DNA from: Hyphochytrium catenoides
Lineage: Eukaryota > Sar > Hyphochytriomycetes > Hyphochytriales > Hyphochytriaceae
DNA: 55,624 bases
Direction of reading: 5' to 3'
NCBI GenBank assembly: GCA_900088475.1
Contig: FLMG01002395.1
Location: 1-55,624 of the forward strand
Position 1 is the stretch's first letter; each line of letters begins with the position of its first letter. The position numbers and the translations under genes were made by a program. This document shows positions 1 through 8,523 of the stretch, one piece after another. Below the pieces are notes generated by a model. That model saw nothing but the letters and a program-made list of their open reading frames with translations, made no database searches and was not told the origin of the DNA.

Positions 1-437
1 GGGGGGGGCTCTTTCAGTGCATGTGTATTATGTAGGCTTAGGCGCTTGCAGATTAAATACTGCCATCATATTATGACGGAACGGAACCTTGTGCAGATGC
101 AATCACGCGAGCATTCTAATCATTTTATGTTGTGGTATATGCGTATACATCAACCGTTGCTTAGACAAATCTAGAATGTCCGCTCAGCATTATAACTGGT
201 TCGTACATGATTGCTGACGGTGACTGTTCAGAATCTTTGTGACAACGACTCGCTTGTATCTTTTCGAGAAAGGACTGGGCCTCCACCTACTTCACGCTGC
301 CTCGTTCACCGCTAGCTCGTAGAGCTTTATTATGGTGTTGTCCCTGCTTGCCACAAGGGTGATGAGTGGTTAGTTAGATTATCACGCCTGCATTATATTC
401 TCTCTTCGATATAAACAACCCCACGTTAATCAGAGAC
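1..437. other. Left flank, no gene recognised
   Basis: The window opens with a run of eight G, which may be a contig-edge artefact. No convincing coding frame, RNA gene or repeat is visible before the integrase frame begins at 438. It may be the remainder of the decayed element that follows. Confidence 0.4.
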
Positions 438-1496
438 ATGAGCAAGAGCCGGACTAATAGAGAACCACCTTCGAGCTCCCTTGACTTGCGACCCAAAAAG
501 ACGATCAAGCAAGTAGGCGTCAAAAAGCGATCCATGATTCCCACTGAAGTCTACACTCAGAATCGACGCCTCTTAGAGCAAGTAACCCGACGGACGAGGC
601 ACATCGTGGGTGCTTATATACCAGGTCCCAAATACCAGAATCGCAAGTTTGAGTTTGTGCTTCTCAACGTCGTTGACGTCTATCCAAGTTCGCATATTCC
701 TTTTTGCTAGACAACAAAGAAGCTGTAATGGTGGCCCTTTGCTTTGTTGACTACCTGTTTAGTAAGTCCATTCAGGTACCACAGGAGCGAGTAGAGTATT
801 GGGGTCAAGAGTATGGCTACCACTTTGAGTCCAGCCATCGCTTTGGGAAGGCTATCCTGGTGTTTACAAGGCCAGAGACGGCACTTATAGGCTTAAAATG
901 CGGCCTTTGACTCTACTAACAGACAATGGTATCGAGTATGTCAATAAATACGTAGATCGTATTTGCAAGAAGTACAACGTTCAGCAACAGACAACCTTCG
1001 TCAACAGGCCCCTAGGCATCATTCAGCGTTCTAATGGCTCCATCAAGTCCAAACTCGCCGCTGTAGACTGGGATGTGTCTCTTTTGGATAAAATTCTTGA
1101 CACCTACAATCACGATACCATACACATCACCACCCGCTTTACTCCAGCTGAGGTGCACTTTGGTCTGATTACTGGCAACAGAGGCCGTCACATAATAGAG
1201 TCAGTTTACAACCGCTTGGTCGAGATATACAAAAAGACAATCTCAGTGGAGCAGGCGCCTCTCAACCGCGGGACAATAGTCACCGTAAAGGGCCACGGCC
1301 CGGTGACCCTCTATTCTTTATCAGCCGAGTCCTTACCGAAGACTTGATCAGAAGTGGGCACCCTATCACAAGGTATCTCCTTCGTGACTACCGAACAAGC
1401 CAGCTACTGACAGTCAGCAAGGATCGTAAGCTCTACCCTGCCAAATTGTACCTGTATGAGCTTGTGAAAGTCCACGACGATAGAGCTGTTGTTTAG
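438..1496 (+). pseudogene. Broken DDE integrase of a Polinton/retroelement-like element
   Basis: Integrases of this rve/DDE type join element ends to host DNA using two Asp and one Glu that bind metal. The coding trace runs through all three forward frames. Frame 438-710 ends just after the first-Asp motif (NVVDVYP). Frame 704-910 continues with the LDNKEAVMVAL segment expected after that Asp. Frame 898-1347 carries the second-Asp motif LLTDNGIEY and the C-terminal core helix (YNHD...TPAEVHFG). A fourth segment, from about 1300 to the TAG at 1494-1496, resembles the SH3-like tail seen after integrase cores. The helix that normally holds the catalytic Glu reads GIIQRSNGSIK, with Gln where Glu is expected. 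Frameshifts near 700, 900 and 1310 plus the Glu-to-Gln change make this an inactive relic. Polinton assignment rests on the nearby protein-primed polymerase; a Ty3-type origin for this piece alone cannot be excluded. Confidence 0.8.
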
Positions 1497-1680
1497 ATGA
1501 CTGCAGTCAATCTGGCTCAGTTTTTGTTGTCTTCCACTGAAACCCTGACTTCTGTTAGCGCTCCCTGTGATTGGCTGTTATGGTTTTATTGTAGGCGCTG
1601 ATTGGTTGATAGTTGTGGTAGTCATTGACCAATTCTAAGCCGTTAGCAGTCGGATTGTCCGTTACAATCCCTCATTACAT

Positions 1681-1728
1681 GGTAAGGAGAGTATCCTCAT
1701 AAGAAGTATAGTGGTGAATTTGACTTCT
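1681..1728 (+). repeat. Left terminal inverted repeat
   Basis: It begins GGTAAGGAGAGTATCCTCAT and matches the reverse complement of 3308-3355 at about 45 of 48 positions. ACAT immediately precedes it. Confidence 0.8.
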
Positions 1729-1782
1729 GTCGCCGGTGAGTCGTACCGCAACCCAAGTGACACTTCTGTGAAGGACAGACTG

Positions 1783-1815
1783 GGTAAGGTATCCTCATAA
1801 GAAGTATAGTCGTGA
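1783..1815 (+). repeat. Internal copy of the terminal repeat core
   Basis: A second, direct copy of the repeat core (GGTAAGGTATCCTCATAAGA onward) lies about 100 bp inside the left end and lacks the GAGA spacer bases. Subterminal copies of end sequence are common at transposon ends as transposase-binding sites. That role is inferred here. Confidence 0.7.
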
Positions 1816-2101
1816 AATGGGAGTCGTAAGAGTTATGCTAAGTACAGATCTTATTATTACAATTAAGGATGATTTGTAAAAATATTATCAAAGGTATGGT
1901 CATCAATTACAGCTTATTGCTCCAGGGGTCTACGTGTCTGAAGCTCATCTTAGCTTAAGGGGCTTGCACGCCATTGGAGGCTGCTGCTGGGAAACTGGTA
2001 TTTTCACTACGCACATCCTACTGCGGAGGAAGATCATATCTCCTGGATACTTTAACGAGGGATTTTCTCTACCTACTAAGACCAGAAAATTGAGGCCCCG
2101 G

Positions 2102-2925
2102 TTAAGACAGTATTCGGTTAAGGAAAAGCTCCATCGCGTGGCTTTCAGCATTCTCTGGAACCTCCTCATCCAGTAACCCATCTTGGAAGTCCCATCGGTA
2201 CGAAAACATATCAGGATTGACCGGTGAATAGATGAAAGCCAATAAGCCACCAATGGCCAAAGTTCCCGATAGATATAGCCATGGGTTCCTTTTCCTTACG
2301 GATGCAGGAACTGCACCATAACAGGCATAAGATACGGAGTGGCATTTCATGTCGAACGCCAAACAAAAGATATGCTTGCCCTTAGAAGCAAAAGACAGGC
2401 ACTATTGATATTGCGAATAGAGCACTCTCGACCAAACTAGGAGACAATCAAACTTCTGCCAGGAAGCGAAAAGCAACTCTAGATTCGCAACCCCAGCTAC
2501 TTGCAGTAGAATAATGCAATTTGCACCAACGTAAACTGAGGCAGCCAGGGTTCCAAGAGTCCCAGCAGCCACAACAGCTACAAAGAAGAGCACCAAACTT
2601 ACGACCGAGGCCACGGATACCAAAGGCCCAAGCCACCGCTGACCCTTCCACCACGATTCATGAAACCGTCTTCCAAAGAGCCACTCCATTTCGGTAAAGT
2701 TACTCTCGTCTTCAGCCATCTCGACGTAAGGCCGGACTGTAACCATAACGCGCTTTTTACGCTGTCTTGCCTAGGAGACCTAAAAGGCAGTTCTTGTTCA
2801 CATGCAAACAATCATTGGCCTTTGAGAAGGCAACTGGACAGCTCTGATTTCGTCATCAACATACCATGATACCGCAGCTTTTTGGTGCTGTCTTTGCCTT
2901 GGAATTTGTAGGGGAAACGTTTCAT
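2102..2925 (-). CDS. Possible membrane protein carried in the insertion
   Basis: No family is recognised. Reading on the minus strand, an ATG at 2925 starts a basic peptide (MKRFPYKFQGKDSTKKLRYH) that ends at a GT. A second open segment (about 2780-2402) carries a basic stretch, an acidic/aromatic stretch (MAEDESNFTEMEWLFGRRF) and a long hydrophobic region (about 2620-2480) able to cross the membrane once or twice. A third open segment (2362-2102) has another hydrophobic helix (WLYLSGTLAIGGLLAFIYSP) and an acidic tail ending in TAA. The segments could be exons of one gene or unrelated chance frames, and the splice phases are not resolved. It lies wholly between the inverted repeats, so it would be cargo of that unit. 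Confidence 0.35.
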
Positions 2926-3307
2926 AGACGAAAAGGGCGTGCTGAGTGGGGGGTTGGTGGTGACGGCGTTAAGCCAGTAAATAAAGGTGATTTCACAAAG
3001 ATGATGTAGAGGATACACATCGCAGCAGAGCTAGCGGTGGTGAACAGCGTGGTGGCACCGATTGTCCTTGCTTGCGTAGTTGCGCCTAACTCTGCAGTTT
3101 ACCGAGCAACGATCACGATTCTTTTGCACTATAGGGTCCTGTGCAACACTCTGCCGCCTGCGCAGATACGACCTGGAAAAGATCAGCTGCCGAGAGATTT
3201 CGCCAGGCAGTACCAGGACCTGATTGGCCCTGGAGCGTTACCAATGGAAGAGTTCGACTCTACTGCAGCTGGGCTATGCTTCCCTCCCGTCGTCAAGTAT
3301 AAGCGGC

Positions 3308-3355
3308 GGAAGTCAAACTCACGACTATACTTCTTATGAGGATACTCTCCTTACC
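3308..3355 (-). repeat. Right terminal inverted repeat
   Basis: The reverse complement matches 1681-1728. The outer end is CTTACC followed by ACAT at 3356-3359. Confidence 0.8.
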
Positions 3356-3437
3356 ACATATTAGGCCGACTCTTCTGCTCCTTTACCAACGACCCACACA
3401 TAAGGCCGAGTCTTCTGCCTTTTACCAATGACTCATC
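3356..3437. repeat. Two-copy tandem repeat of about 40 bp
   Basis: Two imperfect direct copies share the core AGGCCGA(C/G)TCTTCTGC followed by TTTACCAA(C/T)GAC(C/T)CA. They lie immediately outside the right inverted repeat. Possible origins are decayed element sequence or local slippage. Confidence 0.6.
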
Positions 3438-3519
3438 GAGCTCATGGTCACTACATTACCCTAGGGTTTGCCATGGCTCCTTCTGACCTTCATTATTACT
3501 CTATGGAGTAGCCACGACC

Positions 3520-4711
3520 TTAACACCTACGAGGAGAGGCATCCTCAGACGTCTCGTTGAATGCGATATTTTGTATGATAGAAGAGAGCAACAAGAGGCC
3601 CTCAAGCACCTACCAGTCCTACCAACGAGAGAAGTCCCGCCAGATAATCTAGGCGCCTTTGGGAATAGAGTTAAGAAAGCGGCAAACAAAGGTAATAGTC
3701 CCCCAGAGATGCTTCTGCTTACCTTAGAACCCAAGGTAGACTACGTGATTCCAAGTTATGTGCTGCTCTATCTGCTCATGAATGATATGGACACGGTAGC
3801 CAGAGTCAAGAAAGTCATTCCTATGAGGTTTGCCATGGTGTTTGACGAGTACGTCAATAACTATGCAAGAAAGCGTCAGCAAGCGGAAAACAAGATCCAC
3901 AAAGCCATGGAAGCACAAGACGAAGCACTCTCAGCAGCAAGTGAGTCAGAGAAGGCTTACTACAATTGATGCTTAACACTCTCTATGGCAAAACGCTTCA
4001 GGATGAGACCAAATTTACCAAGGAGTTCATTGTTAGCAGCCCAGATGATTACCTGAAGAAGGTACAGGGTAAGCAGTAAGTGGACGTGAAACAGCTGTCC
4101 AAAAACACCATTCTTGTAAGCTGCCGAGCTCCTGCCAAAGTAAAAACTCCTCGTTACTTAGGGTTGACTATCCTATGGACTTCGAAACTCCTCTTAATCG
4201 ACTTCCTTCTTCAGTGTCTGTGGATATACTCTCACGAACAGCTCCAACTACTGTATATTGAACTGATGGGGTTTAGTTCCAGGCCAACACCCCTTCATAC
4301 GACGCCTTCCTCCAAAAATTCCCTCAACAACTGAGAGACCGATTCTTTGCCGCTAAAGGAGACGTCACCCCAGGCAAGTTCAAGCTAGAGGCTGATTTGC
4401 AGGAGATGATATGTTTAGCTCCAAAGATAAGAGCCATGCTCCCTGCTGACAACAGCGCAGCGGTCATTAAGGCCAAAGGTGTATGTAAAGCAGCTCTCAA
4501 GCTCAACCACGAACACTTCAGGCGTACCTTGAACGAGCTCAGCCAGCTAGCAGTTGAGAACATGACTTTCAAAAAGCAGTACGCCAAACAAGGCAACGGC
4601 GGTGTCTACATGCAAACAAGGTATGACCGGAAGACCCTGACAATGTTAGATCGCAAGTCTGTGTGGCTCTCAATGAACGAGTCAGTCCCCCACGGCTACT
4701 ATAAACCATGT
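3520..4711 (+). pseudogene. Broken protein-primed family B DNA polymerase (C-terminal part)
   Basis: Protein-primed PolB (DNA_pol_B_2 type) replicates Polintons, polinton-like viruses and related linear elements. The segment 3571-3969 carries the stretch preceding motif B (LEPKVDYVIPSYVLLYLLMN, then an aromatic/basic helix). It stops at the start of motif B, which continues in another frame at 3966 as LMLNTLYGKTLQDE, matching the family pattern N-S/T-x-Y/F-GKT. The frame from 4080 gives TPRYLGLTILWTSK and LLYIELMG, where the family has the catalytic YxDTDS motif. The acidic pair is lost here, apparently around a small indel. From about 4297 to 4707 the C-terminal thumb region is open (PGKFKLEADLQEMI, then KAKGVCKAALKL, and ending DRKSVW...HGYY). 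The N-terminal exonuclease and motif A are not found. At least three frame changes make this an inactive relic. Confidence 0.82.
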
Positions 4712-4820
4712 CGCCACTCTTGTAACAACTCAGTGTCATGTCACCAAGAGACCCATGTCTTCTGTGCTATTTGCTCTCGAACAGGGCCAACGCACCAAAT
4801 GCTTTCAAACAAAATAGATG

Positions 4821-5379
4821 ACATCTCTTTGGGACCCATCCTGTTGCTCAGCAACACCCACCTGTACTGTCTGTATGCAACGAGCTGAAGCCCTCAAACT
4901 CTGAAACCACCAAACAAGGCCTTCATATTCACACTTCACACCAATGCGCCTCGCAAGCCAATCAAAGCTGCCGCGGCCTAAGACGCAGAGACCCTTATGA
5001 TGAACATGGTCAGCTTGTCAAGATGTGGCACAACTGGTGCACTAGTATCCAGTCCCGCTGCTCGCAAGACGGGATCACCTTCCAGCTGTCAAATCTCCGT
5101 GTGATCGCTCCGCAAAAGGCATTCATTGCAAAGATCTCAGATCTTCTGAGAACTCACAAAGAGTTCAGTCCAATGAACTATGGCAGCAAATGGAACCTCG
5201 AGCACATCATTCCTGTCAGCAGCCTATGGTCAGCACCTCCCACTGCAAAGATTGAGCAGGTCGCATCTATTGACAACCTCGAACTGATCTCTGTCGAGGA
5301 GAACAGCAAACTGGGCGGCTGTCAGAGAAAGAAAGGAGCTGAGCTCAAGCTCCAAACTTTCGCTTGTCTGCGGCGCTAG
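4821..5379 (+). CDS. HNH-type endonuclease-like frame
   Basis: A frame open from 4821 to the TAG at 5377-5379 directly follows the polymerase relic on the same strand. The first in-frame ATG is at 5023, giving 118 codons; upstream codons (including CRGLRRRDPYDEHGQLV) look coding, so the true start may be lost. The region around 5190-5310 has the HNH/beta-beta-alpha-metal arrangement: EHIIPVSSLW, then a spacer, then NLELISVEEN and a Lys/Gly-rich end. HNH nucleases cut DNA at a His-metal centre, and they occur as accessory genes in polinton-like viruses and giant-virus relatives. This is the only part of the element that is not visibly frameshifted over its core. No partner domain is recognised. 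Confidence 0.6.
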
Positions 5380-6348
5380 ATGGCACCACCACAAAGAAAG
5401 ATCGCAGAACCTGGGAACAAAGAACAGCGAATCAAAGGAGCTTGATTTCTTCTTCTTTCTTTTTTTTTCCCTCTTTTTCCTATCCTTTATCTGCGCAACG
5501 CAATCTACTAGCAACCTTGTTGGAATTGTTCCCAGCTAATCAGTTCGACTTTCCTTCCTCTACCTTCCAGCAAACAAGCAACCTATTCAGGCCGCAAAAA
5601 GCTCACCACCTGTGTGTGTGTTCTACTGACTGTACTTGTAGTGTGAAGACCCAAGCTCCAGAAGCTTGGCGTGTTTCTCGTGTCGAGATACTCTACACGC
5701 AGAAACACGCCAACATGCCAACAGTTCACTCCCAAGTAGCAATTTGCGTGTTTCTGCGTGTCGAGTACGGCCCATAGCCCATAGAACCCCTACTGTACCC
5801 TTTACTTACATGAGAAACACGCCAACGCTCTCTTCCCACTTCTCTTCACAAGAGTTTTATTTTGGTGCGCACTTAGGTCACCCCCACTACTGGCGCACAA
5901 ATCTTATATTCCGACACCTGTGTTAACCATTGAAGTAAAACCAATGCATACACAGGTGCGCACACCTTGACAAGAACGCCTTTGCAACTTGTTCTCACCT
6001 TGCGTTCGCCCTTTTGTGGTAGAACTATTAGCCTTTTTGAAACAGCCAACAAAGCTTTGCAAAACACACTCTTACAAACATGCAAAATAAAAGCGCACAA
6101 TTTGACCTCACCAAGTTGCTTACTCACCCCAAGTTCTTGCCAACCCCCTTCTCTGCAAACCCTTGAACCAGCAAACAAAGCATTCCAAACCCACTTTGCA
6201 TGCGGTATTTGTATGCACTCCGAAATGCATGCCCCAATGTAGAAGACCAACAGTTGCCGCACAGACAACTCTGAGCTCATGTAAAGATTCACTCGATCTT
6301 CCCCAAAGTGTTATTTCCCCGATCGCACTACGCTGCCAATAGTCTTAT
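5380..6348. other. Spacer with hairpin repeats, no gene
   Basis: A pyrimidine-rich tract lies at about 5445-5485. Repeated GCGTGTTTCT-type sequences in both orientations lie between 5668 and 5830. No coding frame shows recognisable protein features. The 3' part must hold the promoter of the methyltransferase at 6349. Confidence 0.5.
5668..5711. repeat. Hairpin-forming inverted repeat
   Basis: GGCGTGTTTCTCGTGT pairs with ACACGCAGAAACACGCC across an 11-nt loop, with one unpaired base. A further arm-like copy (GCGTGTTTCTGCGTGTCGAG) lies at 5746-5765, and a partial inverted copy (GAGAAACACGCC) at 5812-5823. So one motif occurs at least four times within about 160 bp. Confidence 0.75.
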
Positions 6349-7440
6349 ATGCTCAACCCCATACTGGGATGGATGTCTCCCTTACTACGCCTTATACTCT
6401 TGCGTGATGGCTCTCAGAAGCTTGCAAGGAACAGCCAAATAAGGTTGTGTCCCAGAGTAACCGCTGACGCTACTTCGCTATGTTTTGCCCATGGTGCTCT
6501 GGCAGGAGTTGTGACGCGTGGTATGGTTGTAAGGAGAGATCTCAATCAGTATCGTCCATTCACCTCCAGCTTCTGCAAGGACGATTACCCAAGGATTAAC
6601 TCAAGTCAGAACCAATTAATCAAGAGATATAGGAAGCTCCTGAAGAAGGGCCATGAGTTGACCATTGTCGAGGGGCGAAACTTAGTACGGGACGTGTTAG
6701 CCAACGAGAAGCGCCCTCCCGTCAGGTCGGTTCTCGTGACCGAGAAGGAGCTGCAGACCTTGCAGCAAAACATGGAGGAGGGCGGTCAAAACACTACCAC
6801 CACCTCTGCTAATAAGGCGCTCTGTACTTTCTTAAGTCTCAACGGCCAGAAGAAGTCGGATTTTGAAATCCTCGTCGTCTCAGACAAGGTTATAGCTTCA
6901 ATCAGCGAGCTTCGATCTCCGCCAGGGATTGTGGCATTGCTACCCACGCCTCAATCAGAGGAGCTGCACAACTTATCTCATCAACATCTAAAGAACGTGC
7001 TTGTTCTGGCAGACATAAAGGACCCCAATAATCTGGGCGCAGTTATTCGCGTAGCCGAGGCAAGTGGAGTGACCTCGGTTATAGTCGTAAACGATCGCGA
7101 TGGATGTCGGCCATTTTTGCCGTCGTCCATTCGTGCATCTATGGGTAGTCTCTTCCGACTTCCCATTTTCTGGGGTCCTGGAGTTACCTCCCAGATGGTT
7201 AGCGATGAGCTTACGAATCACAATGTACAGCAGTTCTTATTGGCGACCCGAGGTGGCCAGCCGTTCAATCGAGTACAGTGGCCAAGCTCTACTGCAATAT
7301 GGGTTACGAATGAGCAAGGCTATTGCCCTCCAGCTGTAAGTGAGTTGCCAAAGATCACAATACCTATGGGTGGAGAGGTGGAGTCCCTAAATGTCGCCAT
7401 AGCCTGCGCTGTGCTTCTCTACTCAAGAGTCCATGCATAG
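6349..7440 (+). CDS. SpoU/TrmH-family RNA 2'-O-methyltransferase, MRM3-like, probably mitochondrial
   Basis: This 363-residue uninterrupted gene encodes a SPOUT-fold enzyme that transfers methyl from S-adenosylmethionine to a ribose 2'-OH of rRNA or tRNA. All three family motifs are present. Motif 1 (about residues 224-239) is KDPNNLGAVIRVAEASG, with its Asn and catalytic Arg. Motif 2 is SIRASMGSLFRLP. Motif 3, near the C-terminus, is IPMGGEVESLNVAIACAVLL. An N-terminal substrate-binding region (about 80-200) precedes the catalytic domain. The first 60 or so residues are basic and hydrophobic with few acids, as expected of a mitochondrial targeting leader, which points to the MRM3/RNMTL1 group that modifies the large mitochondrial rRNA. 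Substrate assignment is inferred. Its 3' end faces the HAD-like gene 273 bp away. Confidence 0.88.
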   Translation: MLNPILGWMSPLLRLILLRDGSQKLARNSQIRLCPRVTADATSLCFAHGALAGVVTRGMVVRRDLNQYRPFTSSFCKDDYPRINSSQNQLIKRYRKLLKKGHELTIVEGRNLVRDVLANEKRPPVRSVLVTEKELQTLQQNMEEGGQNTTTTSANKALCTFLSLNGQKKSDFEILVVSDKVIASISELRSPPGIVALLPTPQSEELHNLSHQHLKNVLVLADIKDPNNLGAVIRVAEASGVTSVIVVNDRDGCRPFLPSSIRASMGSLFRLPIFWGPGVTSQMVSDELTNHNVQQFLLATRGGQPFNRVQWPSSTAIWVTNEQGYCPPAVSELPKITIPMGGEVESLNVAIACAVLLYSRVHA

Positions 7441-7713
7441 ACGTAATTTATTGCTTACCGGAAACAAGGATACGTGGCTATCAAACCTATCATTGGCATG
7501 ACGGTTGGCAGCAACGAAGAGACGTGAAGAAGGGACAGCGAAAATAGATAGATATTACGAACTTTCTCTAAACGACTAGTGCTAGGCTAGGTAGCAGTAA
7601 GACAAGAGATGCACTTGAATAGTGCACTGCTGAAGGCAAGCGACATCCCCGGGACAGATGACGCAGAAGAACACTATACCAAGAGGTGGTCCTGTCGGAC
7701 AAGAATCGTCCTG

Positions 7714-8523
7714 CTACACTGTGCGCCACAAAAGGGAGACGCTCAGTGCCAGCCCCGTAACTAGCCATTGCGATGTCGGGACCGCTGAGGAGCTTCCTGA
7801 GCTCTGGCCCAGGTCCTGAGTCGCCACACCTGCATTGGCTGCTACAGGTGTGAAGCCATCCAAGAAAGTTTTCTGGTCTATTCCGCAGCAGGCACTGTTG
7901 AGTTCTCTGCAAGTAACCCCACTGGGACGAGTGGGGTTTGCTAGGACTGTCATCACGCCAGCCAGGTTCGGATCGGATTTCACTAGGTCCAGCATCATCT
8001 GCTGATCGTCAAAATAGACAAACATATTCGCCGGCATATTCCAGAACTTGACAATGTTAGCGATGTGTACGTTCTTGCCCACGAGTCCGCAGGCATTAGG
8101 AGCGACTTGTGTAGGGTTTGCATTATCTTGTGCCAACACCATCCAATCTTTGTTAGCTTGATTCTTCTGTAGGGACATTGCCCACATAAACTTCCCGGCA
8201 TCTCCATTCAGAGTCTTGGAGCCACAATCTGGAGCTTGGCTAACGAAGCTAACGCCAAAACCCTTCTCAATGCACGTGGTGACGGCCTTCTCGCCATAAG
8301 TAGCTTCTTTCAAGGGCAGAGGTTGTGGTGGTAGCTGCCCTATGTACGCGTTGTCAAATGCGCCTTGCACTATGGGGGCATCCGGACAAGGGCCCATCTG
8401 AGTGGCCGTCAGGGTACGGTCAATGTCGAAGATGCATACGCCTTTAACAGCCGCCTGTGCATTGATGTTTCCGTAAAAAGTGGTGTACACCAACGCTGCG
8501 AGGGTCACGGCATGCTGCTTCAT
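7714..8523 (-). CDS. Secreted, probably GPI-anchored HAD-like phosphatase
   Basis: This 269-residue single-exon gene has a clear N-terminal signal peptide (hydrophobic to about residue 23, with an AQA-type cleavage site). HAD motif I follows (CIFDIDRTLT, residues about 30-39, with nucleophile Asp and DxDxT pattern). A DD pair in FVYFDDQQMMLDLV (about 168-181) fits HAD motif IV. A conserved-looking Cys-rich stretch (CRELNSACCG) precedes a Ser-rich spacer (SSGSSSAVP) and a C-terminal hydrophobic tail ending LWRTV, which is the layout of a GPI-anchor signal. HAD enzymes hydrolyse phosphoesters through an aspartyl-phosphate. Substrate is unknown, and a non-catalytic surface role is possible. If the reading is right the protein acts at the cell surface or in a secretory compartment. 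Confidence 0.7.
   Translation of the reverse strand: MKQHAVTLAALVYTTFYGNINAQAAVKGVCIFDIDRTLTATQMGPCPDAPIVQGAFDNAYIGQLPPQPLPLKEATYGEKAVTTCIEKGFGVSFVSQAPDCGSKTLNGDAGKFMWAMSLQKNQANKDWMVLAQDNANPTQVAPNACGLVGKNVHIANIVKFWNMPANMFVYFDDQQMMLDLVKSDPNLAGVMTVLANPTRPSGVTCRELNSACCGIDQKTFLDGFTPVAANAGVATQDLGQSSGSSSAVPTSQWLVTGLALSVSLLWRTV

Larger units (their letters stand above)
1681..3355. mobile_element. 1.7 kb inverted-repeat-bounded insertion
   Basis: Two inverted repeats of about 48 bp bound this segment: 1681-1728 reading GGTAAGGAGAGTATCCTCAT onward, and 3308-3355 as its reverse complement, differing at about three positions. Both ends are followed outward by ACAT (1677-1680 and 3356-3359), consistent with a 4-bp target-site duplication. 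The unit sits between the integrase and polymerase remnants, so it looks like a non-autonomous element nested in the older one. It contains no recognisable transposase. Its only candidate gene is a possible membrane protein on the opposite strand. The superfamily is not identified. Alternatively the repeats could be internal parts of the larger element. Confidence 0.6.

Noticed and set aside
5364-6292. Several 85-140 codon frames on both strands
   Set aside because: They overlap repeats and a pyrimidine tract, lack motifs and contradict one another in frame.
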